Assembly: GCF_011761185.1 (NCBI RefSeq)
Contig: NZ_JAAOYM010000001.1
Location: forward strand, 3,844,001 to 3,908,000
Direction of reading: 5' to 3'
Length of the DNA: 64,000 bases
Source of the DNA: Saccharomonospora amisosensis
GTDB lineage: Bacteria > Actinomycetota > Actinomycetes > Mycobacteriales > Pseudonocardiaceae
The stretch's first letter is position 1, and each line of letters opens with the position of its first letter. The position numbers and the translations under genes are program-made. Shown here one piece after another: positions 47,522 to 58,191 of this stretch. The notes below the pieces were generated by a model that made no database searches, was not told the DNA's origin, and was given only the letters and a program-made list of their open reading frames with translations.

Positions 47522-48151
47522 TCAGGGAATGATGTAGATCACCGCGAACAGGCCGATCCACACGATGTCGACGAAGTGCCAGTAGTACGAGACGACGATC
47601 GCCGAGGTCGCCTGCGCCGGGGTGAACTTGCTCATACCCGTTCGGATCAGCAGGTAGACAAACGCGGCGAGACCGCCGATGACGTGCAAGCCGTGGAATC
47701 CGGTGGTGAGGTAGAACACCGTGCCGTATGCGCCGGACGGGATCGTCACACCCTCGCTGATCAGCGTGATGTACTCGCCGACCTGCCCGCCGACGAAGAT
47801 CGCGCCCATGATGAGGGTGATCAGGTACCAGCGGCGCAGCCCGAACACGTCACCCCGTTCGGCGGCGAACACACCGAACTGGCAGGTGAACGACGACGCC
47901 ACCAGGATGATCGTGAACGGCAGCGCGTACGGGATGGACAGGTGAATCGGCTCGCCGGTAGCCGGATTCAGCGGGGGCCAGTGACCCGTGTCGTTCTGGG
48001 CCTTGACCGTGAAGAACATGGCGAACAGGCCAGCGAAGAACATGAGCTCGCTGGACAACCACACGATCGTGCCGACGCTGACCATGTTGGGCCGGTTCAG
48101 CGAGTGCACCCGCTGGCTGATGGTGGGAGCTGCCGTTGTCACGCGTCGCAT
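47522..48151 (-). CDS. ctaE: cytochrome c oxidase subunit III
   Basis: Membrane protein of 209 residues with five predicted helices. Conserved segments are [17 protein letters not shown] and [18 protein letters not shown]. First gene of the ctaE-qcrC-qcrA-qcrB operon; GGGAG five bases before the ATG. A catalytic subunit I gene (ctaD) is not in this window. Confidence 0.96.
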   Translation of the reverse strand: MRRVTTAAPTISQRVHSLNRPNMVSVGTIVWLSSELMFFAGLFAMFFTVKAQNDTGHWPPLNPATGEPIHLSIPYALPFTIILVASSFTCQFGVFAAERGDVFGLRRWYLITLIMGAIFVGGQVGEYITLISEGVTIPSGAYGTVFYLTTGFHGLHVIGGLAAFVYLLIRTGMSKFTPAQATSAIVVSYYWHFVDIVWIGLFAVIYIIP

Positions 48152-48323
48152 TATGTCTCCCCCCGTGGGGGGCTCGCAGATCGGGTCCTACGGACGGTCG
48201 TGGAACGGCCCCTCCGGACCCGCTGTCGAGCGGTCCCGACTCGCTCAACCCCCTGGGTGAAGTGGGGTCCGGGCGGCTAGCATCGTCGGCAGCAAACACC
48301 GAGGGCGTGGAGGCGAACAGACC

Positions 48324-48734
48324 ATGACCGAGCAGCCGATGAGGATCCTGGTTTTCAGTCACCGGCCCGAGGTACGCGACGCGATCATCAACGCCGTCGG
48401 CCGCAGGCCCGCCACCGACCTCGGCAAGGTCACCTACGTCGAGGCGAGCGGTGTGGCCGATGTCATCACGGAGATGGACTCCGGCAACGTCGACCTGGCC
48501 ATCCTCGACGGCGAGGCGCAGCCCACCGGTGGGATCGGCCTTTCGCGGCAGTTGAAGAACGAACTCGACGACTGCCCGCCCATCGTGATCGCCGTCCGCC
48601 GCAAGGACGACCGCTGGCTCGCCACGTGGTCGCAGGCCGACGCCGTACTGGTGCATCCGCTCGACCCGCTGAGTGCGGCAGAGACCGTCGCCGACGTGCT
48701 GCGCACCCGACGGGCCCCCGTCGTCCGCGGCTGA
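48324..48734 (+). CDS. receiver-like protein with incomplete phosphorylation site
   Basis: Stand-alone CheY-like fold of 136 residues (MRILVFSHRPEVRDAII, VDLAILDGEAQPTGGIGLSRQLK, DAVLVHPLDPLSAAETV). The phospho-acceptor Asp is present (LAILDG) but the acidic pair after strand 1 is FSH rather than DD, and the conserved lysine after strand 5 is replaced by histidine (VHPLDP). It is therefore probably a non-canonical receiver. GGAGG nine bases upstream. It is followed by trpD after six bases; the pair is divergent from ctaE. Confidence 0.75.
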   Translation: MTEQPMRILVFSHRPEVRDAIINAVGRRPATDLGKVTYVEASGVADVITEMDSGNVDLAILDGEAQPTGGIGLSRQLKNELDDCPPIVIAVRRKDDRWLATWSQADAVLVHPLDPLSAAETVADVLRTRRAPVVRG

Positions 48735-48740
48735 GGCGTC

Positions 48741-49768
<1,028 letters not shown>

Positions 49769-49769
<1 letters not shown>

Positions 49770-49803
49770 CCCGGCGACCGGCCGATAAGCCGGACCGCCG
49801 GGC
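49769..49803. terminator. hairpin terminator between trpD and ctaF
   Basis: GCCCGGCGACCGGC and GCCGGACCGCCGGGC form a long GC stem with one small bulge around CGATAA. It starts right at the trpD stop and serves both convergent genes. Confidence 0.75.
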
Positions 49804-49824
49804 AGCGTCCGCGGCGCGGGAAGG

Positions 49825-50241
49825 TTAGTGGTGGCTCGGCCCGGTGTGGTACTCGAACAGCAGCCCGCCGATGGCGATGAGCAGGGCCACCCCACCGATA
49901 ATGAGCAACCAGATCTGGAAGAACGCCAGCGCCACGCCGACGATGGCCGCGCAGGCGGCCAGCGCCACCGGCCAGTAGCTGCCGGGGCTGAAGAAGCCCA
50001 GTTCCCCGGCACCGTCACTGATCTCGGCTTCCTCGCTGTCCTCCGGTCGCGGCTCGATGCGGCGGGACACGAACCGGAAGTAGCTGCCCACGAGCAGCGC
50101 CAGACCACCGGTGAGGAGCAGCGCGACCGTGCCGATCGGTTCGACGCCCTCCGTCATGGTGCCCGTCATCACCGCGTACACAGCCGCTACGACGAAACCG
50201 AAGACCGCGACGATGTCGAAAACCGTGGATTCGACCTTCAT
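49825..50241 (-). CDS. ctaF: cytochrome c oxidase subunit IV, actinobacterial type
   Basis: Membrane protein of 138 residues with four hydrophobic segments, including FDIVAVFGFVVAAVYAVMTG and PVALAACAAIVGVALAFFQI, and a hydrophilic loop SRRIEPRPEDSEEAEISDG. This small subunit is specific to actinobacterial aa3 oxidases. It is 65 bases downstream of ctaC in the same direction. Confidence 0.92.
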   Translation of the reverse strand: MKVESTVFDIVAVFGFVVAAVYAVMTGTMTEGVEPIGTVALLLTGGLALLVGSYFRFVSRRIEPRPEDSEEAEISDGAGELGFFSPGSYWPVALAACAAIVGVALAFFQIWLLIIGGVALLIAIGGLLFEYHTGPSHH

Positions 50242-50306
50242 GAACGTGTCCTTCTCACTCGATCCGGGTTCGGAAGGGGCACCTGAGGGGTGCTTCTCCC
50301 CCGACC

Positions 50307-51254
50307 TCAGCCAGACGCGGTGCGTGCCGTGCGGTCGGTGGCGAACGGCTTGGTGGTGGTCGCCACCGGGCTGCAGAGCTGCTCGTCACAGCCCTCGCCC
50401 TGCATGATGCGCAGCGCGTCCGAGGCGGTGTTCGGCTGACCCGTCTGCGGGTTCAGCTGGCTACGCAGTTCCAGGTACCGGTCGAACTTGTCCGGGGAGA
50501 GCGCGCGCACCTCGAAGTTCATCATCGCGTGGTAGGTGCCGCACAGTTCGGCACAGCGGCCCACGAAGGCGCCCTCACGGTCGATCGTGTTCTGGAACTG
50601 GTTGTCCTGGTTGTTCTTCTCCGGGTACGGCATGACGTCCCGCTTGAAGTGGAACTCCGGCACCCAGAACGAGTGGATGACGTCGGTCGAACGCAGCGTG
50701 TACTGGATCCGCCTGTCCGTGGGCACTACCAGCAGCGGAACTTCACTGGAGGTGCCGACGGTGCTGACCGGCTGGCCGTTCGGGGTCCGCGTTCCGGGAT
50801 AGGAGAACTCCCAGTTCCACTGGAACGCGGTCACGTCCACCGTGACGTCGGGGTCCTCCTCCTTGGCCAGCACCGAACTCTCGGTCACCGCGGTGAAGAA
50901 GAACAGCACGCAGACCATGATCACCGGCACGACCACGACGAAGAGTTCGAGTGGCACGTTGTACTGGAACTGCCGTGGCAGGGCCTCGGTCGAGCCCTTC
51001 TTCCTGCGGTGGAAGGCCACCGACCAGAAGATCAAACCCCACACGATGACGCCGACGGCCAGCGCCGCGACGACCGACCAGGTCCACAGCAGGCGCATCT
51101 TCTCTGCTTCCGGAGTGACCCCGACCGGCCACCCGAACCGCAGGACCTCCTCGCCGGAACACCCGGTCGCCGTGACGGCGACAAGCCCGGCGAGCGCGGC
51201 GACCCTGGCGGCCTTGCCCCGTCGTGTCTCCCGGGTGCGCTCTACAACGCCCAC
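50307..51254 (-). CDS. ctaC: cytochrome c oxidase subunit II (lipoprotein)
   Basis: Subunit of 315 residues. N-terminal signal with lipobox TATGC, two transmembrane helices (about 53-75 and 100-122), and a CuA domain with the final motif C234-AEL-C238-GTYH242. WNWEFSYPG is the electron-entry aromatic patch. Actinobacterial features are the lipobox and long C-terminal tail with two extra cysteines. It is divergent from asnB across 135 bases. Confidence 0.96.
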   Translation of the reverse strand: MGVVERTRETRRGKAARVAALAGLVAVTATGCSGEEVLRFGWPVGVTPEAEKMRLLWTWSVVAALAVGVIVWGLIFWSVAFHRRKKGSTEALPRQFQYNVPLELFVVVVPVIMVCVLFFFTAVTESSVLAKEEDPDVTVDVTAFQWNWEFSYPGTRTPNGQPVSTVGTSSEVPLLVVPTDRRIQYTLRSTDVIHSFWVPEFHFKRDVMPYPEKNNQDNQFQNTIDREGAFVGRCAELCGTYHAMMNFEVRALSPDKFDRYLELRSQLNPQTGQPNTASDALRIMQGEGCDEQLCSPVATTTKPFATDRTARTASG

Positions 51255-51389
51255 TCCGCGATGCCTCCTCGCCCGATCTCTCTGACGTTTCGGACTTTAG
51301 CCCAGACCCGGCGAGCCCACGTCACCGCCCATCCCGGCATACTTGCCACTTCGTAAAGCGGCGACGAACAAAAGGGTGAGTGAAGAGGC

Positions 51390-53318
51390 GTGTGCGGCCT
51401 GCTTGGACTGGTCTGTGCCAGCGAAGAAGACGCGGCCAAGGCCCGGGACGCGGTCGGGGCGGCGCTGCGTTGCCAGCGGCATCGCGGCCCCGACGAGACC
51501 GACACGTGGGCCGACAGCGAGGTGGTGTACGGCTTCAACCGGCTCGCCATCATCGACGTCGAGCATTCACACCAGCCGCTGACCTGGGGACCTTCCGAGA
51601 ACCCGCAGCGCTACACGATCAACTTCAACGGTGAGATTTACAACTATCTCGAGCTTCGGCAGCGGTTGGCTGACGAACACGGTGCGACGTTCACCACAGA
51701 GGGCGACACGGAGGCGATCGTCGCGGCTTACCACTACCTCGGGCCTGCGGCGGTCGGGCGGCTTCGCGGCATGTTCGCCTTCCTCATCTGGGATTCCGAG
51801 CGCAAGGTGGTGTTCGGCGCGCGTGACCCGTTCGGCATCAAGCCGCTGTTCTACTCGGCGGGCCCATCCGGCGTGGCCTTCGCCAGCGAGAAGAAGAGTC
51901 TGCTCGAACTGTCCGCGACACTGGGCGTCACCGACGAACTCGACCGCACCGCACTACAGCACTACCTGGCGCTGCAGTACGTGCCGGAGCCGGAGTCGCT
52001 GCACATGGGCGTCAGGCGGATCGAGTCGGGCACCTCGTTCACGGTCGCGCCGGGCGGTGAGCTCAAGACAGAGCGCTACTTCTCCCCCGAGTTCCGTGCC
52101 ACACCGGTGTCGGGCGCCGCGGACGTCGCCGCGCTGCACGAGGAGATCGCCGAGGTCATGCGTGACTCGGTGGCCAAGCACATGCGTGCCGACGTCACCG
52201 TCGGGGCATTCCTGTCCGGCGGCATCGATTCCACGGCGATAGCCGCGCTGGCCAAGGAGCACAACCCCAACCTGATCACCTTCACGACCGGGTTCGAGCG
52301 CGAGGGCTATTCGGAGGTGGATGTCGCCGCCGAGTCGGCTGCCGCGATCGGTGTCAAGCACATCGTGCGCACCGTCACCGCCGACGAGATGATGGACACA
52401 CTTCCTCTGATCGTGTGGTATTTGGACGATCCGGTGGCCGATCCGGCGCTGGTGCCGCTGTGGTTCATCGCCCGCGAAGCCCGCAAGCACGTCAAGGTTG
52501 TGCTCTCCGGTGAGGGCTCCGACGAGCTCTTCGGCGGCTACACCATCTACCGCGAGCCGCTGTCGCTCGCACCGTTCGAGAAGTTGCCCGGCGGGATACG
52601 CAAGCTGCTCGGGAAGGTCTCCACGGTGATTCCGGAGGGCACAAGGGGCAAGGACCTGCTGCGCCGAGGTGCGCTGTCGCTGGAGGAGCGCTACTACGGC
52701 AATGCCCGCATCTTCCGCGACGACCAGCTTCGGCCGGTGCTGCGCACCTTCGCAGAGGGCGTCGGACACCGTGACGTCACCGAGCCGTGGTACCGGCTTT
52801 CCCGGGATTGGGACCCCGTGGCTCGGATGCAACACGTCGACCTGTTCACCTGGTTGCGTGGTGACATCCTGGTCAAGGCCGACAAGATGACGATGGCCAA
52901 CTCGCTGGAACTGCGCGTGCCCTTCCTCGACCCCGAGGTGTTCCGGGTCGCTTCCAGGATCCCGCTCGACCAGAAGATCACGAGGGAGACCACCAAGTTC
53001 GCGCTGCGCCGCGCGCTGGACGGCATCGTTCCCTCGCACGTGCTGAACCGGCGCAAGCTGGGTTTCCCCGTGCCCATCCGGGTGTGGTTGCGCGACGAGA
53101 TGTATGACTGGGCACGCGGCATCATCAGCGACTCACAGACCGCTGACCTGCTGGACAAGACCGCCGTACTGGCCATGCTCGACGAGCACAAGGCTGGCAC
53201 GCTCGACCACAGCAGGCGGTTGTGGGCGCTGCTGGTGTTCATGCTGTGGCACGGCATCTTCGTGGAGAACCGCATCAAGCCGGACATCCCGGAGCCGCAG
53301 TACCCCGTCAAGCTCTGA
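51390..53318 (+). CDS. asnB: glutamine-hydrolysing asparagine synthase
   Basis: Enzyme of 642 residues. Cys2 is the N-terminal nucleophile of the glutaminase domain (MCGLLGLVCA, FNGEIYNYLELR). The C-terminal synthetase domain has the PP-loop FLSGGIDSTAIAAL and SGEGSDELFGGY. GTG start with GAAGAGG upstream. Related enzymes in mycobacteria amidate peptidoglycan precursors (the AsnB/LtsA branch), so a cell-wall role is an alternative to asparagine synthesis. Confidence 0.93.
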   Translation: MCGLLGLVCASEEDAAKARDAVGAALRCQRHRGPDETDTWADSEVVYGFNRLAIIDVEHSHQPLTWGPSENPQRYTINFNGEIYNYLELRQRLADEHGATFTTEGDTEAIVAAYHYLGPAAVGRLRGMFAFLIWDSERKVVFGARDPFGIKPLFYSAGPSGVAFASEKKSLLELSATLGVTDELDRTALQHYLALQYVPEPESLHMGVRRIESGTSFTVAPGGELKTERYFSPEFRATPVSGAADVAALHEEIAEVMRDSVAKHMRADVTVGAFLSGGIDSTAIAALAKEHNPNLITFTTGFEREGYSEVDVAAESAAAIGVKHIVRTVTADEMMDTLPLIVWYLDDPVADPALVPLWFIAREARKHVKVVLSGEGSDELFGGYTIYREPLSLAPFEKLPGGIRKLLGKVSTVIPEGTRGKDLLRRGALSLEERYYGNARIFRDDQLRPVLRTFAEGVGHRDVTEPWYRLSRDWDPVARMQHVDLFTWLRGDILVKADKMTMANSLELRVPFLDPEVFRVASRIPLDQKITRETTKFALRRALDGIVPSHVLNRRKLGFPVPIRVWLRDEMYDWARGIISDSQTADLLDKTAVLAMLDEHKAGTLDHSRRLWALLVFMLWHGIFVENRIKPDIPEPQYPVKL

Positions 53319-53319
53319 G

Positions 53320-53365
53320 GCCGAACCCCCGGCGTGGCGGCGAGCCACCACGCCGGGGGTTCGGC
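53320..53365 (+). terminator. asnB terminator hairpin
   Basis: Perfect 18-base arms GCCGAACCCCCGGCGTGG and CCACGCCGGGGGTTCGGC around a ten-base loop, starting two bases after the asnB stop. Confidence 0.85.
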
Positions 53366-53384
53366 ACGGACTGGTCGCGCGGCG

Positions 53385-53513
53385 AGCTGGAACCTGGCCG
53401 GTACCGTCGATCGCGGAATGGGTTGTCGGGTCCGCAAGCACCGCGAACACTCTGGCGGCGGGCACGTCGATGGTCAGAACCGCACTGACCTCTCTTCGAC
53501 CACGGGTGTGCAC
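53385..53513 (-). pseudogene. remnant of an SRPBCC-family gene
   Basis: About 43 codons reading REVSAVLTIDVPAARVFAVL followed by ADPTTHSAIDGTGQV, the clear N-terminal strand and helix of an actinobacterial SRPBCC/polyketide-cyclase-like protein. After this the similarity stops and the frame runs into the asnB terminator and antisense asnB. The family is normally about 150 residues, so only the first quarter remains. Confidence 0.6.
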
Positions 53514-53554
53514 GCTCCTCGTCAGCCCACGAGAGGCGGCGCCGCGACGTCGAC

Positions 53555-54841
<1,287 letters not shown>

Positions 54842-54902
54842 TCACGGGGGACCGCGGTCAACGACGCCCGCGGCCCCTGTGTCCAAACCAGGTAACAACC
54901 GA

Positions 54903-54939
54903 CGGGCGCCGGTCACGCGATTCGCGTGACCGGCGCCCG
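54903..54939. terminator. perfect hairpin downstream of erpA
   Basis: 17-base arms CGGGCGCCGGTCACGCG and CGCGTGACCGGCGCCCG pair perfectly around an ATT loop, 39 bases past the erpA stop. It can also end the small plus-strand gene. Confidence 0.9.
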
Positions 54940-54978
54940 CTGTCTTATGACCGGTTGTGACCGTGCTTCGGTCGCGGC

Positions 54979-55356
54979 TCAGTGGAAGGAGTCGCCGCAG
55001 GCGCATGATCCGCCCGCGTTGGGGTTGTCGATCGTGAAGCCCTGCTTCTCGATGCTGTCGACGAAGTCGATCTCGGCGCCCTGCACGTACGGAGCGCTCA
55101 TCCGGTCCACGGCCACCCGCAGCCCGTTGAACTCGCGGAACAGGTCGCCGTCGAGCGTGCGCTCGTCGAAGAACAGCTGGTACCGCAGCCCGGCGCAGCC
55201 ACCGGGCTGCACGGCGATGCGCAGATGCATGTCGTCGCGGCCCTCTTGATCGAGCAGCGCCTTGGCCTTACTGGCCGCGGCCTCGGTCAGGGTGACGCCG
55301 TGCGTGGCCTCGCCGGCGTCGCCGGGGGTGTTGCCGGTCTGCTCAGCGGTCGTCAT
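54979..55356 (-). CDS. erpA: A-type iron-sulfur cluster insertion protein (ErpA/HesB)
   Basis: Protein of 125 residues. The three conserved cluster-ligand cysteines are C54 (PGGCAGL), C118 and C120 (CACG near the C-terminus). It delivers Fe-S clusters to apoproteins; here the Rieske protein, NadA, BioB and SoxR are plausible clients. Single gene with its own hairpin terminator. Confidence 0.95.
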   Translation of the reverse strand: MTTAEQTGNTPGDAGEATHGVTLTEAAASKAKALLDQEGRDDMHLRIAVQPGGCAGLRYQLFFDERTLDGDLFREFNGLRVAVDRMSAPYVQGAEIDFVDSIEKQGFTIDNPNAGGSCACGDSFH

Positions 55357-55493
55357 GACTCTCCCTCAAGGTCTTGGTGCAGGCGGGGCACTGGTGCCAA
55401 CAAGCCCGGCTCCCGTTCTGTTCCCATCGTCCATGGTGACACATCTTGCGACCGGCTGAACATCGCCAGTGCGTCCTGCAATACCCTGTCAAG

Positions 55494-56153
55494 GTGAGGT
55501 TCCTGCGCCGTACCAGCACACAAGAGGCCGACGCCGTCCAGACTGACGCAGGCGAGGACGAGTCGTCGGTCGAATCTCACACGTCGAAGGGCTTCACCCC
55601 CGGCAAGGGACGGCCGACCCCGAAACGGCGGGAGGCGGAAGGCAAGCGGCGCGGTCCCGTCGCACCACCGCCACGTACCACCAGGGAAGCCATCAGGCGT
55701 AGCCGGGAGCTGCGGAAGAAGAACCCGGTCAGCAAGGACGAGCGCAGGGCCGCTGCGAGGGAGCGGCGCGAGCGCATGATGGCCGGTGACGAGCGCTACC
55801 TGCTGCCCCGCGACCGCGGGCCGGTCAAGGCGTATGTACGGGATCTGGTGGACTCGCGACGTAACGTGCTCGGCCTTTTCATGCCGCTGGCCATCCTGGT
55901 GTTCATCACCTTGCTGATCCCGATTCCGGAGATACAGCAGTACGCGACGTTGCTGACCACGGTGATGCTGCTGGGCATGGTGGTGGAGGGTTTCCTCAAC
56001 GGTCGCCGCATCAGCCGCCAGGTTCGGGCCAAGTTCCCGAAGGAGAACGTCAAGGGAGCCTCCATCGGCTGGTACGCGTTCGTACGCGCCAGTCAGATCC
56101 GCAAGCTCAGGATGCCGAAGCCAAGGGTGAGCCCGGGCCAACCGGTGAACTGA
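55494..56153 (+). CDS. DUF3043 membrane protein
   Basis: Protein of 219 residues. A long basic N-terminal cytoplasmic region (GFTPGKGRPTPKRREAEGKR, RSRELRKKNPVSKDERRAAA) is followed by DERYLLPRDRGPVKAYVRDLVDSR and two transmembrane helices (about 122-142 and 148-168). This matches the DUF3043 family conserved in actinobacteria next to erpA. Function unknown. The GTG is six bases after TACCCT (leaderless type). Confidence 0.85.
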   Translation: MRFLRRTSTQEADAVQTDAGEDESSVESHTSKGFTPGKGRPTPKRREAEGKRRGPVAPPPRTTREAIRRSRELRKKNPVSKDERRAAARERRERMMAGDERYLLPRDRGPVKAYVRDLVDSRRNVLGLFMPLAILVFITLLIPIPEIQQYATLLTTVMLLGMVVEGFLNGRRISRQVRAKFPKENVKGASIGWYAFVRASQIRKLRMPKPRVSPGQPVN

Positions 56154-56220
56154 AACGGCGCCGCGCCCCGGATGCGTTCCCGGAGCACGACGCCGTCGAC
56201 CGCGCCGGTCAGTTGGCCGC

Positions 56221-56697
56221 TCAGTGGAACACGAACTCCGCGTCGGCCGTCGTCGAGCTCGGGCACAGGAAGCTGCCGCCGGACTTGTCGATGGTGACGC
56301 CGGTGGCCGTGTAGGTCCTGGTCGTTCCCTCCCGCTGCGCTTGAAGGCCTGCCGCCTCGTACTCACAGGTAATGCCCGACATCTGGACCGTGACGTTGAT
56401 GAGGTCGGCGGTCGCGGTGCCCGCCGTGTCGTCGAAGCTGATCGTCGGGTCGTTGTTGAGCGTGACGCTGACGCTACCGGTGCAGGTGACGTTGGGATTC
56501 ACGGTCGTACGGTCGAGGGTGACCGTCTGCGGCGGGTTGCCACTGATGCTCCCGTCGGTCCAGCTGCAGGTCTCGCCCGCGGCCGTGATGGACCCGTCGA
56601 CCTTCGCGTGATCGGCGAGTGCGACGCCGGCTGTGAGGCCGGAGACCGCCATAGCGCCGACGACCAGTCCGGTGATCTTCGTGGTGAGCCGAGCCAC
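56221..56697 (-). CDS. secreted hypothetical protein
   Basis: Exported protein of 158 residues: signal peptide MARLTTKITGLVVGAMAVSG to about residue 29 (VALA-DH), then a Thr/Ser-rich beta-type domain with four cysteines (ETCSW, VTCTG, ITCEY, FLCPS) that could form two disulfides. No characterised family recognised. The GTG at 56697 is preferred because GGAGGT lies five bases upstream; the ATG at 56709 is part of that ribosome-binding site. AT-rich upstream sequence (56745-56810) suggests a promoter. Confidence 0.75.
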   Translation of the reverse strand: MARLTTKITGLVVGAMAVSGLTAGVALADHAKVDGSITAAGETCSWTDGSISGNPPQTVTLDRTTVNPNVTCTGSVSVTLNNDPTISFDDTAGTATADLINVTVQMSGITCEYEAAGLQAQREGTTRTYTATGVTIDKSGGSFLCPSSTTADAEFVFH

Positions 56698-56817
56698 TGC
56701 TACCTCCATTGGTCGCTGTTACCGACGAGTAAACTCATCGGCATAAAAAGAAAAACACTCGCGTTTCTATATGTCAACCCTGCGTTCCGATTGACTACTC
56801 AGCGAATTACTTCCTGG

Positions 56818-57390
56818 TCAGCGACCGGACGCCGTTACCGCGAATGGGGCAAGATCCAACACACTGCGTCGAAGTTCGGTGAACTTCACACCGCTTTCCA
56901 GGCCTCGACCGATCACCTGGCAACACAGCCCGACCAGGAACTCGGCGTGGGTACGGCCGGCAGGCGAGTTCGGATCGGGCCGGTCGAACAACGCGACAAG
57001 GGACTGCTTGAACTTGCTGTGTCGCTTCAGCAGAGCGGAATCTCCTGACTGAGCCGGGACCACGAACAACATCCTCGCCATCCCGGGCCGGCCGACCGTC
57101 CAGCACAGCACGGCCTCGGTGAGCCGCAGGAAGTGCTCGCCACAGTCTTGCGCGGCCGAAGGCATCGACCGGGCGCACACCACGCCGCACTCCCGTGCCG
57201 CCTCGTCGAAAGCATCAAAACCACAGTCGGCGACCGTTCGGTAGTGTCGGGTGAAGGTACTGACTTCGAGTCCGGCGGCTGCCGCGACGGTGGCCGCGGT
57301 GATGTCGCGCCAGCCAATCTCCACAAGGACAGCCCGCAACGCCGACCGCAGCCGGGCACACCCGGAACAGGCGGCTGTGCTTGGAGTCAC
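56818..57390 (-). CDS. TetR-family regulator with CXXC N-terminus
   Basis: Protein of 190 residues. The helix-turn-helix is ITAATVAAAAGLEVSTFTRHYRTVAD (about residues 29-54). The N-terminus contains AACSGCARL and the effector domain has further cysteines (ECGVVC, LCCQV), which might allow redox or metal sensing. It is divergent from another TetR gene across 54 bases. Target unknown. Confidence 0.8.
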   Translation of the reverse strand: MTPSTAACSGCARLRSALRAVLVEIGWRDITAATVAAAAGLEVSTFTRHYRTVADCGFDAFDEAARECGVVCARSMPSAAQDCGEHFLRLTEAVLCWTVGRPGMARMLFVVPAQSGDSALLKRHSKFKQSLVALFDRPDPNSPAGRTHAEFLVGLCCQVIGRGLESGVKFTELRRSVLDLAPFAVTASGR

Positions 57391-57444
57391 ATCCGAAGAG
57401 TAACGGCAGCTTCACGGCGAGCAAAGCAGGCAACCGGAGGCAAC

Positions 57445-58140
57445 GTGGGCGGAACCGGACAGGGCACACGGCAGCTGCCACCGGGCAGACACGGCTTCAC
57501 CCGTGACTACGTCACCGAGAACCAGCGCGCCCGCCTGCTGGCGGCTTTGGCACAGGCCGTGGCCGAACGCGGCTACCCAGACCTCACCGTGGAGTCCGTC
57601 GTCGAAAGGGCGGGCGTTTCCCGCAAGACGTTCTACGAGCATTTCAAGAACAAGGAAGAGGCCTTCCTTGCCGCCTACGACGACTTCGCCGCCCACCTGG
57701 TCAAGCAGGTGAAGCGGGCCAGCAAGCCGACGGCGTCCTTCTCCGAACAGGCCGAGGCCATCCTGCGCACGATCCTGGAACTGTTCGCCGAGCACCCGGC
57801 ACAGGCTCAGCTCGTGGTGGTGGAAGTGCTCGCAGCGGGCCCGAGGGCGGTGCGCAGACGCAACGACTCGCTGAAGCTCATCGTGGAGGTGGTGGACCGC
57901 GGCACCTGCACGCTCGCCGAGGAGCAGGGCATGCGTCCGCCACCCGCGATCACCGCGGAAACCGTCGTCGGTGGCCTGCTCGAGGTGATCTACAGCCGGG
58001 TGGAACGCGGTGAGGCGACGCGGCTGCCCTCACTGCTGCCCGACCTGATGTACTGCGTCCTGCTCCCCTACGTCGGCCCGACCGCCGCTGGTGCCGAGCA
58101 CGCACGCCTGAGTAGCCAGACCCGATCGGCACACACCTGA
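57445..58140 (+). CDS. TetR-family regulator
   Basis: Protein of 231 residues. The helix-turn-helix is VESVVERAGVSRKTFYEHFKNKEEAF (about residues 49-74), followed by a TetR-type helical ligand domain. GGAGG precedes the GTG by four bases. The next gene downstream is the aldo/keto reductase, which has its own promoter-like sequence. Possible targets are that reductase or the divergent TetR gene. Confidence 0.9.
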   Translation: MGGTGQGTRQLPPGRHGFTRDYVTENQRARLLAALAQAVAERGYPDLTVESVVERAGVSRKTFYEHFKNKEEAFLAAYDDFAAHLVKQVKRASKPTASFSEQAEAILRTILELFAEHPAQAQLVVVEVLAAGPRAVRRRNDSLKLIVEVVDRGTCTLAEEQGMRPPPAITAETVVGGLLEVIYSRVERGEATRLPSLLPDLMYCVLLPYVGPTAAGAEHARLSSQTRSAHT

Positions 58141-58191
58141 AGTAACTCCAGGTGTTTAGCCTTGCGAAGGATTTCTGGATAGGGTGAGCCC

